Shown here in pieces: positions 38,961 through 46,910 of a stretch of 64,000 bases of DNA (position 1 is its first letter; every line of letters starts with the position of its first letter). The notes beneath the pieces are model-generated. The model ran no database searches. It worked only from the letters and a program-made list of their open reading frames with translations, and was not told the DNA's origin. A program made the translations under genes and the position numbers. Source of the stretch: Burkholderiales bacterium (lineage in GTDB: Bacteria > Pseudomonadota > Gammaproteobacteria > Burkholderiales > Burkholderiaceae_C); NCBI GenBank assembly GCA_016191525.1, contig JACPOK010000019.1:620001-684000 (forward strand), in the 5' to 3' direction.

Positions 38961-39297
38961 GCGCACCGCCAGGGCCTTGCCCGCCGATGTGAAGGCCGCC
39001 CTGGCCGACGCCGTCAAGAAGCTCAAGTCGCAGTCCAAGGCCGCCGCCGCGCTGCAGGTTAGCGGCTCGGTTGTCAGCCAGCTGCTGAACGGCGTCTACC
39101 CCGGCGACGTGGACACGATGGCCGACCGCATTCGCGGCAAGTTCATGGCGCAGACCGTCAAGTGCCCCGTGATGGGTGACCTGGCACGCAACGAATGCCT
39201 GAACAACCAGGCTCGCGCCTTCGCGGCCACCAACCCGCTGCGCACGGCCCTGCACAAGGCCTGCAAGACGTGCCCCAACCGGAAGGAGGCGTCATGA
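38944..39297 (+). CDS. Cro-like helix-turn-helix protein with Cys motif
   Basis: A 117-residue basic protein. The QSKAAAALQVSGSVVSQLLNGVYPGD segment is a Cro/XRE-type helix-turn-helix. The C-terminus carries CPVMGDLARNEC and CKTCPNRKE; the Cys set could bind zinc or iron-sulfur. It is placed in the early operon and may act on phage or host promoters. Overlaps neighbours by 17 and 4 bases. Confidence 0.65.
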   Translation: MPTPNKRTARALPADVKAALADAVKKLKSQSKAAAALQVSGSVVSQLLNGVYPGDVDTMADRIRGKFMAQTVKCPVMGDLARNECLNNQARAFAATNPLRTALHKACKTCPNRKEAS

Positions 39298-39542
39298 GCT
39301 ACCACGACCACGCCCAGCTGTTCAGGCCCGAGCCGCAGCGGCCCATCTGCTACCGCACTAAACGCACGCTCGCGCAGCGCGCCAGGCCCGTGCTGCTGAT
39401 CGCCCTGGTCGCGGGTGGCGTCGTCAGCCTGGTGCTGGCCACCGCCTTCGTGATCGCACGCATGGAAGCCACCCAGGCGCAGCTGGATACCGCCCACGCC
39501 CAAGGCATGGCGACAGGCGCCACCACCTGCAGGAGCAACTGA
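39294..39542 (+). CDS. small single-pass membrane protein
   Basis: An 82-residue protein with one membrane helix (RPVLLIALVAGGVVSLVLAT) and a short polar C-terminal tail. Early phage membrane proteins often block superinfection or sense the host; none can be named here. ATG at 39294 overlaps the upstream stop (ATGA). Confidence 0.6.
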   Translation: MSYHDHAQLFRPEPQRPICYRTKRTLAQRARPVLLIALVAGGVVSLVLATAFVIARMEATQAQLDTAHAQGMATGATTCRSN

Positions 39543-39543
39543 T

Positions 39544-39813
39544 ATGGGCAACGCAATCACCCCCGACAGCCGCGCCCTGTGGCTCATGCTGGCGCGCAAC
39601 GGAAATTGGTGGACGGTCAAGACCCTGGTGCATCACTGGCGCCCGACATTCACCGCCGTCGAACTGGACGATCTGCTGCGCCCGCTGGTGGGTCACGGCT
39701 ACGTCATGGTGCGCGACAAAAGCGCGGCCGAGCCGACCTACGCGGTCACCAGCGATTGCTTCGCGTTGCCGGGTTACGAGCGCGTGGGCATGCACTGGCG
39801 GGAGGCAGCATGA
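39544..39813 (+). CDS. small winged-helix-like early protein
   Basis: An 89-residue protein. WTVKTLVHHWRPTFTAVELD and LLRPLVGHGYVMVRD suggest a winged helix. Two bases separate it from the upstream stop. Unknown function. Confidence 0.55.
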   Translation: MGNAITPDSRALWLMLARNGNWWTVKTLVHHWRPTFTAVELDDLLRPLVGHGYVMVRDKSAAEPTYAVTSDCFALPGYERVGMHWREAA

Positions 39814-40334
39814 AACTGTTTTCTAACGGCCTTCGAATTCCCGCCTCGGCGCGCCTGGTCGAGGTCCTTATTGCCCGCGCCCTGCTCACGCCGTATGAGC
39901 ACCTCGACGGCTACATGCTGCGCTACTGGCTGGTCAAGCCGTCGCGCTGGACGCGCTGGCTGGGCGTGCGGGTGCATTGCATTCTGCGCAGCGATCTCGA
40001 CCGCGACATGCATACGCACCCCTGGTGGAACATCACCTGGGTGCTGCGCAACCCGTACCAGGAGTTGATGCCGGCCAAGCGCGGCGACCCGGACGCCATC
40101 CTGGGCGGCTTCGCCAACCTGGACGAACCGTTCCGCATCCGCGACCGCAAGCCAGGCGCACTGGTGTTCCGGCGCGCCGACTCACGCCACAAGCTGCTTC
40201 TGCATAACGGCCCGGTGTGGACGCTGTTTATCCACGGTCGTGGCAACCAGGATGGCGACTGGGGCTACTACGTGCCCAGCCTGGGCCGCGTGGTCGATCG
40301 GCGCCTGTACCGCCCGCGAGGTGCCCAGGAATGA
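39810..40334 (+). CDS. cupin-like early protein
   Basis: A 174-residue protein with a cupin-like core. HTHPWWNITWVLRNPYQEL gives the first metal-ligand set (H-x-H then E), DSRHKLLL the second His, and WTLFIHGRGNQDGDWGYYVP the final strands. Cupin metalloproteins do many reactions; a phage early cupin could modify a nucleotide, a host molecule or a defence signal. ATG at 39810 follows GGAGG and overlaps the upstream stop. The fold is inferred from motif order. Confidence 0.6.
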   Translation: MKLFSNGLRIPASARLVEVLIARALLTPYEHLDGYMLRYWLVKPSRWTRWLGVRVHCILRSDLDRDMHTHPWWNITWVLRNPYQELMPAKRGDPDAILGGFANLDEPFRIRDRKPGALVFRRADSRHKLLLHNGPVWTLFIHGRGNQDGDWGYYVPSLGRVVDRRLYRPRGAQE

Positions 40335-40756
40335 CCCAGCTCGATCACAAAACCCGCACGCACCGCATCCTGGAATGCCTGGCCGGGCGCGACACGCCCG
40401 CAACCTGCATTGAATTGGCCGGCCTGGTCGAAAAAGACAGGAAGAACGCCGTTGCCAACGTTGCCAGCTCCATGAGCGTCTTGTTCGTGCGCCGCGCCGT
40501 GCAGCGCGACGAATCGAACGGCGTTCCCTATCTCTACACCATTTCGGCGCATGGCCGCGCGCTCCTGGCGGAACTGTTGCAGCGGATCGAACTGGGCCAG
40601 AGCAACAAGCTCAAGCGCGAACAGAGCGCAGCGGTGCCGGTAGCTGACGAGGACGACCCGCTTCTCACCGTGCAGATCGTGCGCAACCGCGCCGATGCCG
40701 CGCAGGCCCCGCGCGGGATCGCCAACTCAGTCTTCACCTGGGCGAGCCAACTATGA
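40331..40756 (+). CDS. winged-helix early protein
   Basis: A 141-residue protein. ECLAGRDTPATCIELAGLVE, SSMSVLFVRRAVQRDESNG and YLYTISAHGRALL look like a winged helix followed by a flexible acidic/basic tail. Overlaps both neighbours. Probably nucleic-acid-binding; no named family. Confidence 0.55.
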   Translation: MTQLDHKTRTHRILECLAGRDTPATCIELAGLVEKDRKNAVANVASSMSVLFVRRAVQRDESNGVPYLYTISAHGRALLAELLQRIELGQSNKLKREQSAAVPVADEDDPLLTVQIVRNRADAAQAPRGIANSVFTWASQL

Positions 40757-41283
40757 CGCAGCTCTGTTGCCCCGCCTGTGGCGGCGAAATGTCGCTGGAC
40801 GTATTGCTTGCGCACAACGAGCTGCGCCAGGCCACCGCCGCACTGGTCGAGAAGAGCCTTTCGCTGGGCAGCTTGGCAACGCGATACATCGCGCTGTTTC
40901 GGCCGGCCAAGAACCGGATGAGCCCTGATCGCTGGGCCAAGCTGATCATGCAGCTACTGCCCGATGTGCAGCGCAATGCCATCACCCACAAGGGACGCGA
41001 GTGGCACATGCCGCTGGAGAGCTGGAAGCTGGGCCTGGAGGCCATGCTGGAGAAAGCCGCGGCCGGCAAGCTGACCCTGCCGCTCGACTCGCACGCATAC
41101 CTCTACACCGTGCTGGCCGGCATGGCCGACAAGGTTGAAGCCGCCGCCGAGAGCCAGACCGAAACGCAGCGCCGCACCGTTCATCCTGCAGCTCCCCAGC
41201 CGGGCCGCACCAACGTCGATCAAGGCTTCATGACGGTGGAAGCCGTGCAGGCCGCGATCCGCGCCCGCCAGGAGGCCGCATGA
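40753..41283 (+). CDS. zinc-ribbon early protein
   Basis: A 176-residue protein with one N-terminal CPACGGEM motif and a helical body (ATAALVEKSLSLGSLATRYI, FRPAKNRMSPDRWAKLI) that ends in a long polar linker. The layout suggests a DNA-interacting accessory protein. Starts at the 4-base overlap. Unknown role. Confidence 0.6.
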   Translation: MTQLCCPACGGEMSLDVLLAHNELRQATAALVEKSLSLGSLATRYIALFRPAKNRMSPDRWAKLIMQLLPDVQRNAITHKGREWHMPLESWKLGLEAMLEKAAAGKLTLPLDSHAYLYTVLAGMADKVEAAAESQTETQRRTVHPAAPQPGRTNVDQGFMTVEAVQAAIRARQEAA

Positions 41284-41567
41284 ACGCCGCGCCGCTGCAG
41301 GACACCCCAGAGGTGTCCGAGGAGCATGCCAAGGGCGTGCAGGCCCTGGCAACGCTGCTGCAGGGCTACTGCGCCACATCGGAACAGCCGCCCGCCGTGG
41401 TGCTGGATGCGCTGCTCAACGTCTACATGCACACGGCCTACCAGCACGGCCGCGCCCTGGAGTGCGCGAACGTGATGGTGCAGATCGCCGGTCAAGTGAT
41501 TTTGCAGAGCGCCCTCGCCAACCAGGCGGCCGGCCTGGACCCGTTTGCTTCGCCCACCCGCCACTGA
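41280..41567 (+). CDS. helical early protein, hypothetical
   Basis: A 95-residue all-helical protein (EEHAKGVQALATLLQGY, HTAYQHGRALECANVMVQI). No family. Overlaps its upstream neighbour by 4 bases. Confidence 0.55.
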   Translation: MNAAPLQDTPEVSEEHAKGVQALATLLQGYCATSEQPPAVVLDALLNVYMHTAYQHGRALECANVMVQIAGQVILQSALANQAAGLDPFASPTRH

Positions 41568-41578
41568 AGGAGAGCCCC

Positions 41579-41959
41579 GTGATCGACACCGACAAAGTAG
41601 ACATCAACAAAGCCGCCGTGCTGGCCGAGCTGCAGCTGCACAACGGCCGCGACCAAGGCATCCACATCCGCGACCTGGTCGCAAAGATCACCAACTCCCT
41701 CCTGGGTGGTGAGGCCGAGGAGCGCAAGGTGCGCAAGCTGATCGAGGAGCTGCGTCGTGAGCACCACCCGATCTGCGCCCACCCGGACAGCGGCTACTAC
41801 ATCGCCGCGAACGCCAAAGAGCTGAACGAAACCTGCGCCTTCCTGCTGGCGCGGGCTGACACCACCGTCGCCCAGGTGGCTGCGATGAAGAACCGCGAAG
41901 CCCCTGACCTGTACGACGCCCTGGGCGTCGGCCGGCCCAAGGAAAAGGTCGAGAACTGA
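41579..41959 (+). CDS. winged-helix-like early protein
   Basis: A 126-residue protein. QGIHIRDLVAKITNSLLGGE and ERKVRKLIEELRREHHPICA suggest a winged-helix DNA-binding domain with a HPDSGYYIA wing. GTG at 41579 has AAGGAG 7 bases before it and is preferred; the frame before it is shadow. It lies just before Gam. A 57-base gap follows with no gene. Confidence 0.6.
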   Translation: MIDTDKVDINKAAVLAELQLHNGRDQGIHIRDLVAKITNSLLGGEAEERKVRKLIEELRREHHPICAHPDSGYYIAANAKELNETCAFLLARADTTVAQVAAMKNREAPDLYDALGVGRPKEKVEN

Positions 41960-42016
41960 ATTTAAGGCGGCGCGCCGCGCCATTACGTAGCGCAAACACT
42001 TTTATCGGAGAGAAAA

Positions 42017-42562
42017 ATGGCAAAGGCCAAGAAGAAGGCGGCAGCAGTTCCGCAAACCCGCGAGGAAGCCCAGTCCTGGATCACGTTGCTCGGCCAGGAG
42101 CAACGCGCCCTGGACGCGAAGCGCGCCGTGATGAACGAAGCGATTGCGGCCGTCACAGCGAACTACGCCACCGAATTGGACATCGGCGCGGCCGAGGTCG
42201 AGCGGCTCCTGGAAGGCGTCGCCGCCTGGTGCGAAGCCCACAAGGCAGACCTGACCAGCAACGGCAAGGTCAAGACCGTCAACCTGATCACGGGCGAGGT
42301 GAAGTGGAAGATCGACCCGCCCAGCGTCAAGTTCAAGAAAGGCCTCAACACGGAGAAGGCGATCGAGTTCATCAAGGAATGCGGCTTCGCAAACGAATGG
42401 CCTGCCGACTTGTTCCTGCGCACCAAGGAAGAGGTGAACAAGGAAGCCATCCTGAGCGCCACGCCTGAGCAGCTGGAGACCCTGAAGGCGGGCGGCAAGA
42501 TCAAGGTGATTCGGGACAGCGAGACCTTCACCGTCACACCGTTCGGCCAGGTGGCGCCCTGA
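42017..42562 (+). CDS. gam: Gam-like host-nuclease inhibitor
   Basis: A 181-residue Mu Gam family protein. The long N-terminal helices, then NGKVKTVNLITGEVKWKIDP and PSVKFKKGLNTEKAIEFIKE, are diagnostic. Gam binds DNA ends as a Ku-like homodimer and protects transposing phage DNA from RecBCD-type nucleases. GGAGAG lies upstream of the ATG. The only early gene with a clear anti-host role. Confidence 0.92.
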   Translation: MAKAKKKAAAVPQTREEAQSWITLLGQEQRALDAKRAVMNEAIAAVTANYATELDIGAAEVERLLEGVAAWCEAHKADLTSNGKVKTVNLITGEVKWKIDPPSVKFKKGLNTEKAIEFIKECGFANEWPADLFLRTKEEVNKEAILSATPEQLETLKAGGKIKVIRDSETFTVTPFGQVAP

Positions 42563-42564
42563 TC

Positions 42565-42771
42565 ATGGCCAACCTTGACTACTTCGTCATGCGCCGCCGC
42601 GAACAGGAATACACCGACCGCGCGCCCGATCCTGCGCGCACCTGCGGCGGCTGCGACCGCCTCACCAAAAAGACGCAATGGGACCGCTGCGACAAGGGCG
42701 GGTTCTTCGTGCGAGTCGCTGGCGGCTGCAAGTGCTTCACGCCCAAACCCGAGGAGACTTCCAATGCTTGA
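42565..42771 (+). CDS. small Cys-rich early protein
   Basis: A 68-residue protein. CGGCDRLTKKTQWDRCDKGG and a following CKCF could bind zinc. Starts 2 bases after gam and overlaps the next gene by 8. Unknown function. Confidence 0.6.
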   Translation: MANLDYFVMRRREQEYTDRAPDPARTCGGCDRLTKKTQWDRCDKGGFFVRVAGGCKCFTPKPEETSNA

Positions 42772-43042
42772 GGTTTTAGAGCGCCCAACGCATACGACCT
42801 GCATCGGCTGCGGCTGCACTGATCTACGCGCCTGCGACGGCGGCTGCAGTTGGCTGGCCGCTGACCATGATGCGCGCACCGGCGTGTGCAGCCGCTGCCC
42901 CACCCAACTCACCGCCTGGCGCAATCAGCGAGCCGAGGCCGACTGGGATGAGTTGCTCGAACTGCCTGACCGCCGCGCGGCAGCCAGCAGCCCCGACAGC
43001 AACACGGCCTCCCTCATCCAGATCGGCCGGACCGACATCTAG
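42764..43042 (+). CDS. small zinc-finger-like early protein
   Basis: A 92-residue protein with CIGCGCTDLRACDGGCSWLA and CSRCP, a Cys-rich box common in short proteins of Mu-like and other phages. Probably binds zinc; helical polar C-terminus. Function unknown. Confidence 0.65.
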   Translation: MLEVLERPTHTTCIGCGCTDLRACDGGCSWLAADHDARTGVCSRCPTQLTAWRNQRAEADWDELLELPDRRAAASSPDSNTASLIQIGRTDI

Positions 43043-43051
43043 GAGACACCC

Positions 43052-43150
43052 ATGTGCGTGAGCCACAGCGTCTATGAACTTGCCACCACGCTGGGGCTCC
43101 TGGTGGCGTTTTGCTGGTGCTTTTGGGCGCTGGTGAACGCCAGAGATTGA
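43052..43150 (+). CDS. 32-residue membrane peptide
   Basis: A tiny frame with AGGAG 6 bases before the ATG: a short start (MCVSHSVYE) and one hydrophobic helix (TLGLLVAFCWCFWALVN) ending in ARD. Good ribosome-binding site and clear membrane helix support translation. Role unknown. Confidence 0.5.
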   Translation: MCVSHSVYELATTLGLLVAFCWCFWALVNARD

Positions 43151-43249
43151 TCGGAGGGATTAGCGGTGAGTGCCCTCCAACAACGGCCACCTGTACAGGG
43201 TGCAGTTGCCATTTCGACCCAACCGCCGCAGCGAGTGAAGGCTCGCCGG

Positions 43250-43269
43250 GAGCCCGGGAAACCGGGCTC
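43250..43269 (+). terminator. possible intrinsic terminator or hairpin in the early region
   Basis: GAGCCCGG / CCGGGCTC with a GAAA loop, followed about 11 bases later by a TTTTTT run that is part of a second small hairpin (AAGCC/GGCTT). The delay before the T-run is against a simple terminator; it could be an attenuator. The 43151-43310 gap is otherwise free of genes. Confidence 0.4.
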
Positions 43270-43310
43270 TCGTTAAAGCCTTTTTTCGAGGGCTTCAACG
43301 AGAGGTAAAC

Positions 43311-43631
43311 ATGAAGACCAAGGAACAGATTGATGCCGAGATTGCTGCGCTGCGCAGCATGCAGCCGAACGTGCGCCACTACAGCGCTTTCGGAGACGAC
43401 AACCGGGCCGCCATCGGCGCCCAGGTTGAGGTACTGGAAAAGCGCATGGACTTGGACCAGGTGCATGCGCAGTTCGACCGGTCGGACGTGCGCGAGAACG
43501 TCTTGACGGACGCCATCACCGCCTGTGACTGGATGGAAGGCCGGCTGGCCGACGACGCCCCGATGTCAGAGGACTGGGCATCCCTGGTCACGCCGAGCAA
43601 GGGCAATTTCGACCCCTATAGCGGGCGGTGA
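43311..43631 (+). CDS. early-region hypothetical protein
   Basis: A 106-residue acidic helical protein (TKEQIDAEIAALRSMQPNVR, VLEKRMDLDQVHAQFDRSDV). GAGAGG lies upstream of the ATG. Follows the hairpin. No family. Confidence 0.6.
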   Translation: MKTKEQIDAEIAALRSMQPNVRHYSAFGDDNRAAIGAQVEVLEKRMDLDQVHAQFDRSDVRENVLTDAITACDWMEGRLADDAPMSEDWASLVTPSKGNFDPYSGR

Positions 43632-43632
43632 C

Positions 43633-44166
43633 ATGGAAGCCTTCATCGACATCAAGGTGCGCCAGACCACCGGCACCTACCAAACCAACACCGTGCGGGG
43701 CCTGCGCGCCTCCAACTCAACGGGCCAGCGCGCAACGGCTGAATGCCTCGGTGCAAAGCTGTTCGGCCCGTCATTCGAGCGCGTCGAACTGCTGGGTGGC
43801 AACTCAACCGAGGGCGGGGAGGTCTGGCGCGTCCATTCCGACGCGATCGAGGAAGCCTGGTGCTGGCAATCCGGTCTCATTGAATTTGGCCTGGCTACCC
43901 CTTCACCTGGTGCGAATGGCGGCGGCGCGATCCGCATTGCGCGCGGCCCGGCCAAGGCGTTGCGCCAGATCGTCGGTGTTCTCGCCCGCGAAGGTCAGGG
44001 GAAGAGCACTGGCAAATACCTGGTGCCTGGCGTTCCCGAGGCGGACACCGCCGAAGAGCGGATCGAGGCCTTGATCAAGTGGCACCGTTGGTGCTGCGAG
44101 CGCAACGGAAAGCCCCACGCCCACGGCGTCGTTTTTGGTCGCGATTCGGAGGTGGCCCATGTCTGA
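43633..44166 (+). CDS. early-region hypothetical protein
   Basis: A 177-residue protein. KVRQTTGTYQTNTVRGLRAS and GKSTGKYLVPGVPEADTAEE; no recognised motif. One base separates it from the previous stop, and it overlaps the next gene by 8 bases. Unknown. Confidence 0.55.
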   Translation: MEAFIDIKVRQTTGTYQTNTVRGLRASNSTGQRATAECLGAKLFGPSFERVELLGGNSTEGGEVWRVHSDAIEEAWCWQSGLIEFGLATPSPGANGGGAIRIARGPAKALRQIVGVLAREGQGKSTGKYLVPGVPEADTAEERIEALIKWHRWCCERNGKPHAHGVVFGRDSEVAHV

Positions 44167-44431
44167 AGAAATAAAGCCTTTTCGGATGGCTATCCGTGAA
44201 GAAGGGCCGATGGTCAATGCCTACTTTGCGAAGGCCGACACGATGGAAGGTGCCGAGCTGATTGCATCTATCAGCACACCGCTGCTCAAGGCAGAGCCGA
44301 CGTTGTTCAAGGCCTTCCAGGCTCTCATGCAGTGCGCGGCCGCGACGCTGACAGAGCAACGCACCGGCATGAAGGTCTCGCGCATCGACCTGGAACGCGC
44401 TCCGGAGCACGAAAGGGCCGGCCGTGCCTAA
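44159..44431 (+). CDS. early-region hypothetical protein
   Basis: A 90-residue protein, mainly helical (LLKAEPTLFKAFQALMQCAA). Start chosen at the ATG that overlaps the previous gene; GGAGG is 7 bases upstream. Unknown. Confidence 0.55.
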   Translation: MSEEIKPFRMAIREEGPMVNAYFAKADTMEGAELIASISTPLLKAEPTLFKAFQALMQCAAATLTEQRTGMKVSRIDLERAPEHERAGRA

Positions 44432-44660
44432 TTCTGTGAATCCACAAAAGCCCGTGAAGCTGCAGATCAACACGGGCGGTGCCTGGCGTGACGTGATCCG
44501 CTTCAACGCTGCCGACGATCATGTCTGTGGCGAGGTGCTTGAAGCCGGCGCCACCATCGGCCGCATCGGTGAGGCGCAACTGCGCGTCTTCGCCGTCGCG
44601 CTTGGCGATGTGCTCATGACCTGGTCGCCCAAGACCAAGGAATGGAAGGAAAGCCAATGA
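44424..44660 (+). CDS. early-region hypothetical protein
   Basis: A 78-residue beta-rich protein (VKLQINTGGAWRDVIRFNAA, IGEAQLRVFAVALGDVLMTW). Starts at GTG 44424, overlapping its neighbour. Unknown. Confidence 0.5.
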   Translation: MPNSVNPQKPVKLQINTGGAWRDVIRFNAADDHVCGEVLEAGATIGRIGEAQLRVFAVALGDVLMTWSPKTKEWKESQ

Positions 44661-44935
44661 ACGCCTGTGACGCCATCGGCTGCACGGCCGCGAAAAGCCC
44701 CGGCAAGTTCCTGTGCCCGCGCCACTGGCGCCTGGTGCCCTTCGAGCGGCAGCGCACGATCTATGAGCGATATCGCGCCGGCAGAAAAGACTTTGCTTTC
44801 CTGAGCGACCCGGTCTACCTGCAGGCGTGTGTGGCCGCCATCGACCACATAGCGCTGATTGAGCGAACCACCGGCATCAACCCGTACCTGCGCCACCTGG
44901 TGTTGGCTGAGAAACGGCAGGGGGCCGCGAAGTGA
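44657..44935 (+). CDS. small Cys/His early protein
   Basis: A 92-residue protein with CDAIGCTAAKSPGKFLCPRH, a likely zinc site (Cys3-His), then a helical domain. Overlaps both neighbours by 4 bases. Similar short Cys/His proteins occur in many phages; function unknown. Confidence 0.6.
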   Translation: MNACDAIGCTAAKSPGKFLCPRHWRLVPFERQRTIYERYRAGRKDFAFLSDPVYLQACVAAIDHIALIERTTGINPYLRHLVLAEKRQGAAK

Positions 44936-45192
44936 TCACCGTCGAGACCAAACCCGTCCGCATGCTCGCCCTGCAATGGAATAAGCCGGGCGATGGCAGC
45001 GAGTTGGCTGGTGTCATCGAATCCTACCGCCTTGGCAACCAGCAGCGCTGGGGTGTGGTTTCGCTGCAGGGCACACAGCCGCTGCATCCCGGCGACTGGA
45101 TCGTGATCAGCGGGAGCCGCGCGCAAGTCTATTCACCGGGCGAGTTCGCCCAAAAATTCAACGTCATTGATGAGGGCGAAAGCCATGCCTGA
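44932..45192 (+). CDS. early-region hypothetical protein
   Basis: An 86-residue protein of beta pattern (VRMLALQWNKPGDGSELAGV, GDWIVISGSRAQVYSPGEF). The HPGDWIV...VYSPGEF arrangement is seen in small phage proteins of unknown function. GTG start overlaps the upstream stop (GTGA). Confidence 0.55.
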   Translation: MITVETKPVRMLALQWNKPGDGSELAGVIESYRLGNQQRWGVVSLQGTQPLHPGDWIVISGSRAQVYSPGEFAQKFNVIDEGESHA

Positions 45193-45379
45193 ACGCACTT
45201 CAAAGCAGCTCGCAGCGGGCCAGGTCCGCAGTCTGCGTTCGATCCGCAAGAAACTGCTCGCGCTCAGCGAGCAGTGGTACGACGTAGACGAGTTCAACAT
45301 GGGCGCGCTGGAACGGCTTGCCGACCAGTGCGAGGCCACAGCGATGGACCTGGCTGCCCCCGAGGAGGGGGAATCGTGA
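45185..45379 (+). CDS. small hypothetical early protein
   Basis: A 64-residue helical protein (RSIRKKLLALSEQWYDVDEF). Start overlaps the previous gene by 8 bases. Unknown. Confidence 0.5.
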   Translation: MPERTSKQLAAGQVRSLRSIRKKLLALSEQWYDVDEFNMGALERLADQCEATAMDLAAPEEGES

Positions 45380-45822
45380 GCAAGCTCGCCCGTGACAACC
45401 GCAACCGCGAGATCACCATCATTCAGATTGCGCGCCGTCAGCTGGGCCTCTCCGGCCCGCAGTACTCTGCCATCCTGGTCGAGCAAGGCGGCGAGGAAAG
45501 CTCCCGCGATCTGGACGCTGCCGGCCGCACGCGCGTCATCGCGCACCTCGTCACGCTGGGCTTCAAGCTGCAGCGCACACCGGGTTCCAAGCGCCCGCGC
45601 AGGCCCGAGCCGGCCGAGGATCGCAAACCCCTGGTGCGCCGCATCCGCGCCCAGCTGATCAGTCTCGACCACAAGCCCGATGAATATGCCGATGGCATCG
45701 CAAAACAGATGCTGGGCGACCATGCACCGCAGTTTTTCGAGTGGTGCGAGGCCCGCGATCTCTACAAGATCAGCCAGGCCCTCGGCACCGAGCAAATCAG
45801 GAAAGGAGCGGCCACAAAATGA
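45376..45822 (+). CDS. gemA: GemA/gp16-like regulatory protein (DUF1018)
   Basis: A 148-residue protein of the GemA/gp16 family: RQLGLSGPQYSAILVEQGGE, SSRDLDAAGRTRVIAHL and a C-terminal QFFEWCEARDLYKISQALGT. In Mu, GemA alters host supercoiling and gene expression. GTG at 45376 overlaps the previous stop by 4 bases. Next to mor, as in Mu-like phages. Confidence 0.85.
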   Translation: MSKLARDNRNREITIIQIARRQLGLSGPQYSAILVEQGGEESSRDLDAAGRTRVIAHLVTLGFKLQRTPGSKRPRRPEPAEDRKPLVRRIRAQLISLDHKPDEYADGIAKQMLGDHAPQFFEWCEARDLYKISQALGTEQIRKGAATK

Positions 45823-46247
45823 CCTTCTCACCCACCACCGGACCCGAGGCGCGCCGCCATGAGCTGCTCGCCGACATTGCGGAACGCATCGCGCAGCGGC
45901 TCATTGAAAAGCATGGCATGGAACAGGATGCCGCCTGCAACGTCGGCAATGACCTGGCCGACTTTCTGGCCGATAAATGGAAGGGGCAGACCTTCTACTT
46001 CCCAGCCGATCAGTCATACCGGCTAAACCAGCGCGACTGGATAATTTTTCAGCGCATGGAGCGAGGCGAAGCGCCTGAACTGGCCCTTGAATTCGGCCTG
46101 ACCACCGTCCGCATTCACCAGATTTACAAGCGCGCGTTGCTTGAGTTCCGCGCCCGCAACCAGCACACCCTTTTCCCGGCCGACAGCCTGGTGGATGACA
46201 AGGGCGGGCATCACGTCGAGACCGCCTCAAAGGAAGGCGACCAATGA
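45819..46247 (+). CDS. mor: Mor-family activator of middle/late transcription
   Basis: A 142-residue Mor/C family activator. The dimerisation part reads LLADIAERIAQRLIEKHGME followed by LADFLADKW, with the characteristic helix, and the C-terminal helix-turn-helix is GEAPELALEFGLTTVRIHQI followed by YKRALLEFR. Mor activators bind dyad sites upstream of promoters that lack a good -35. No separate C protein is seen, so this one may switch on the late operon, possibly through the TAAAGNNCTTTA dyads. AAAGGAG lies upstream of the start. Confidence 0.9.
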   Translation: MTFSPTTGPEARRHELLADIAERIAQRLIEKHGMEQDAACNVGNDLADFLADKWKGQTFYFPADQSYRLNQRDWIIFQRMERGEAPELALEFGLTTVRIHQIYKRALLEFRARNQHTLFPADSLVDDKGGHHVETASKEGDQ

Positions 46248-46510
46248 GGCCAGTGCAGCACCAATCCAACAACGCCGTGCTGGGCGCGCCGGCCGGCTGG
46301 GACCAGGCCGAGGCGCCGGTCCACGCGCTGCCGATCACACGCCTACAGTTCGATGACACAGGCGGCCATGCTGTGTTGTCCTACTGGCGCCTGACCGACG
46401 CTGAGCTGGCCGCGATCGCAGCCGGCGCGCCGATCTGCCCGTCCGTCATGGGGGCCACAATGCCGCCCGTGGCCATCGGCGTCGATGGCCTGCCGTTTGA
46501 GGACTGGTAA
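46244..46510 (+). CDS. early-region hypothetical protein
   Basis: An 88-residue protein. VHALPITRLQFDDTGGHAVL and YWRLTDAELAAIAAGAPICP; no named domain. Starts in the mor stop (4-base overlap). Last clearly coupled gene of the rightward operon. Confidence 0.55.
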   Translation: MRPVQHQSNNAVLGAPAGWDQAEAPVHALPITRLQFDDTGGHAVLSYWRLTDAELAAIAAGAPICPSVMGATMPPVAIGVDGLPFEDW

Positions 46511-46553
46511 GCACTTGTCCACAGGCCTAAAATCCGCGTTCTAAGCCTCTTTT

Positions 46554-46850
46554 ATGAAGACCTTCCAGCCCGCCGCCCCTGCTGTGGAACCTCTCCAAAA
46601 CGTAGACCTTGGGCGGGTTCAGCTCTCCGCGTCGGCCGCCCATTGGCGCTATGACGTCGCCGATGTGCGCCTTGACCAGGTAGACGTGCGCCGGGAGGCG
46701 CTGGAGGCGCTTACGGCCCACGTGGTGGCTCGCCTGGAGGCCGGGAAGCCAGCCTATCTGGCGGCCGATCCCTTCCTCCCTTATCGTGATCCGTCGCCAA
46801 GCGAGCCTGGCCGCCTGTTTTTGCCGCCCGGATGGTCAGGATGCCTGTAA
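46554..46850 (+). CDS. prophage right-end hypothetical protein
   Basis: A 98-residue protein with a DVRLDQVDVRREALEALTAH helix and a Pro-rich end (LAADPFLPYRDPSPSEPGRL). A 43-base gap separates it from the operon and its start has no strong ribosome-binding site, so it may be expressed weakly or not at all. The last 83 bases of the prophage (46851-46933) hold no gene. Confidence 0.45.
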   Translation: MKTFQPAAPAVEPLQNVDLGRVQLSASAAHWRYDVADVRLDQVDVRREALEALTAHVVARLEAGKPAYLAADPFLPYRDPSPSEPGRLFLPPGWSGCL

Positions 46851-46910
46851 GGCCCTGATTTCATTCAAAAATCCCGCCTTTTCCTGTTTCGTCCCGGCCA
46901 ATCCCGTTTC

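Noticed and set aside
43111..43308. 65-codon frame across the early hairpin
   Set aside because: It overlaps the membrane peptide and the hairpin, has no ribosome-binding site and no recognisable sequence.
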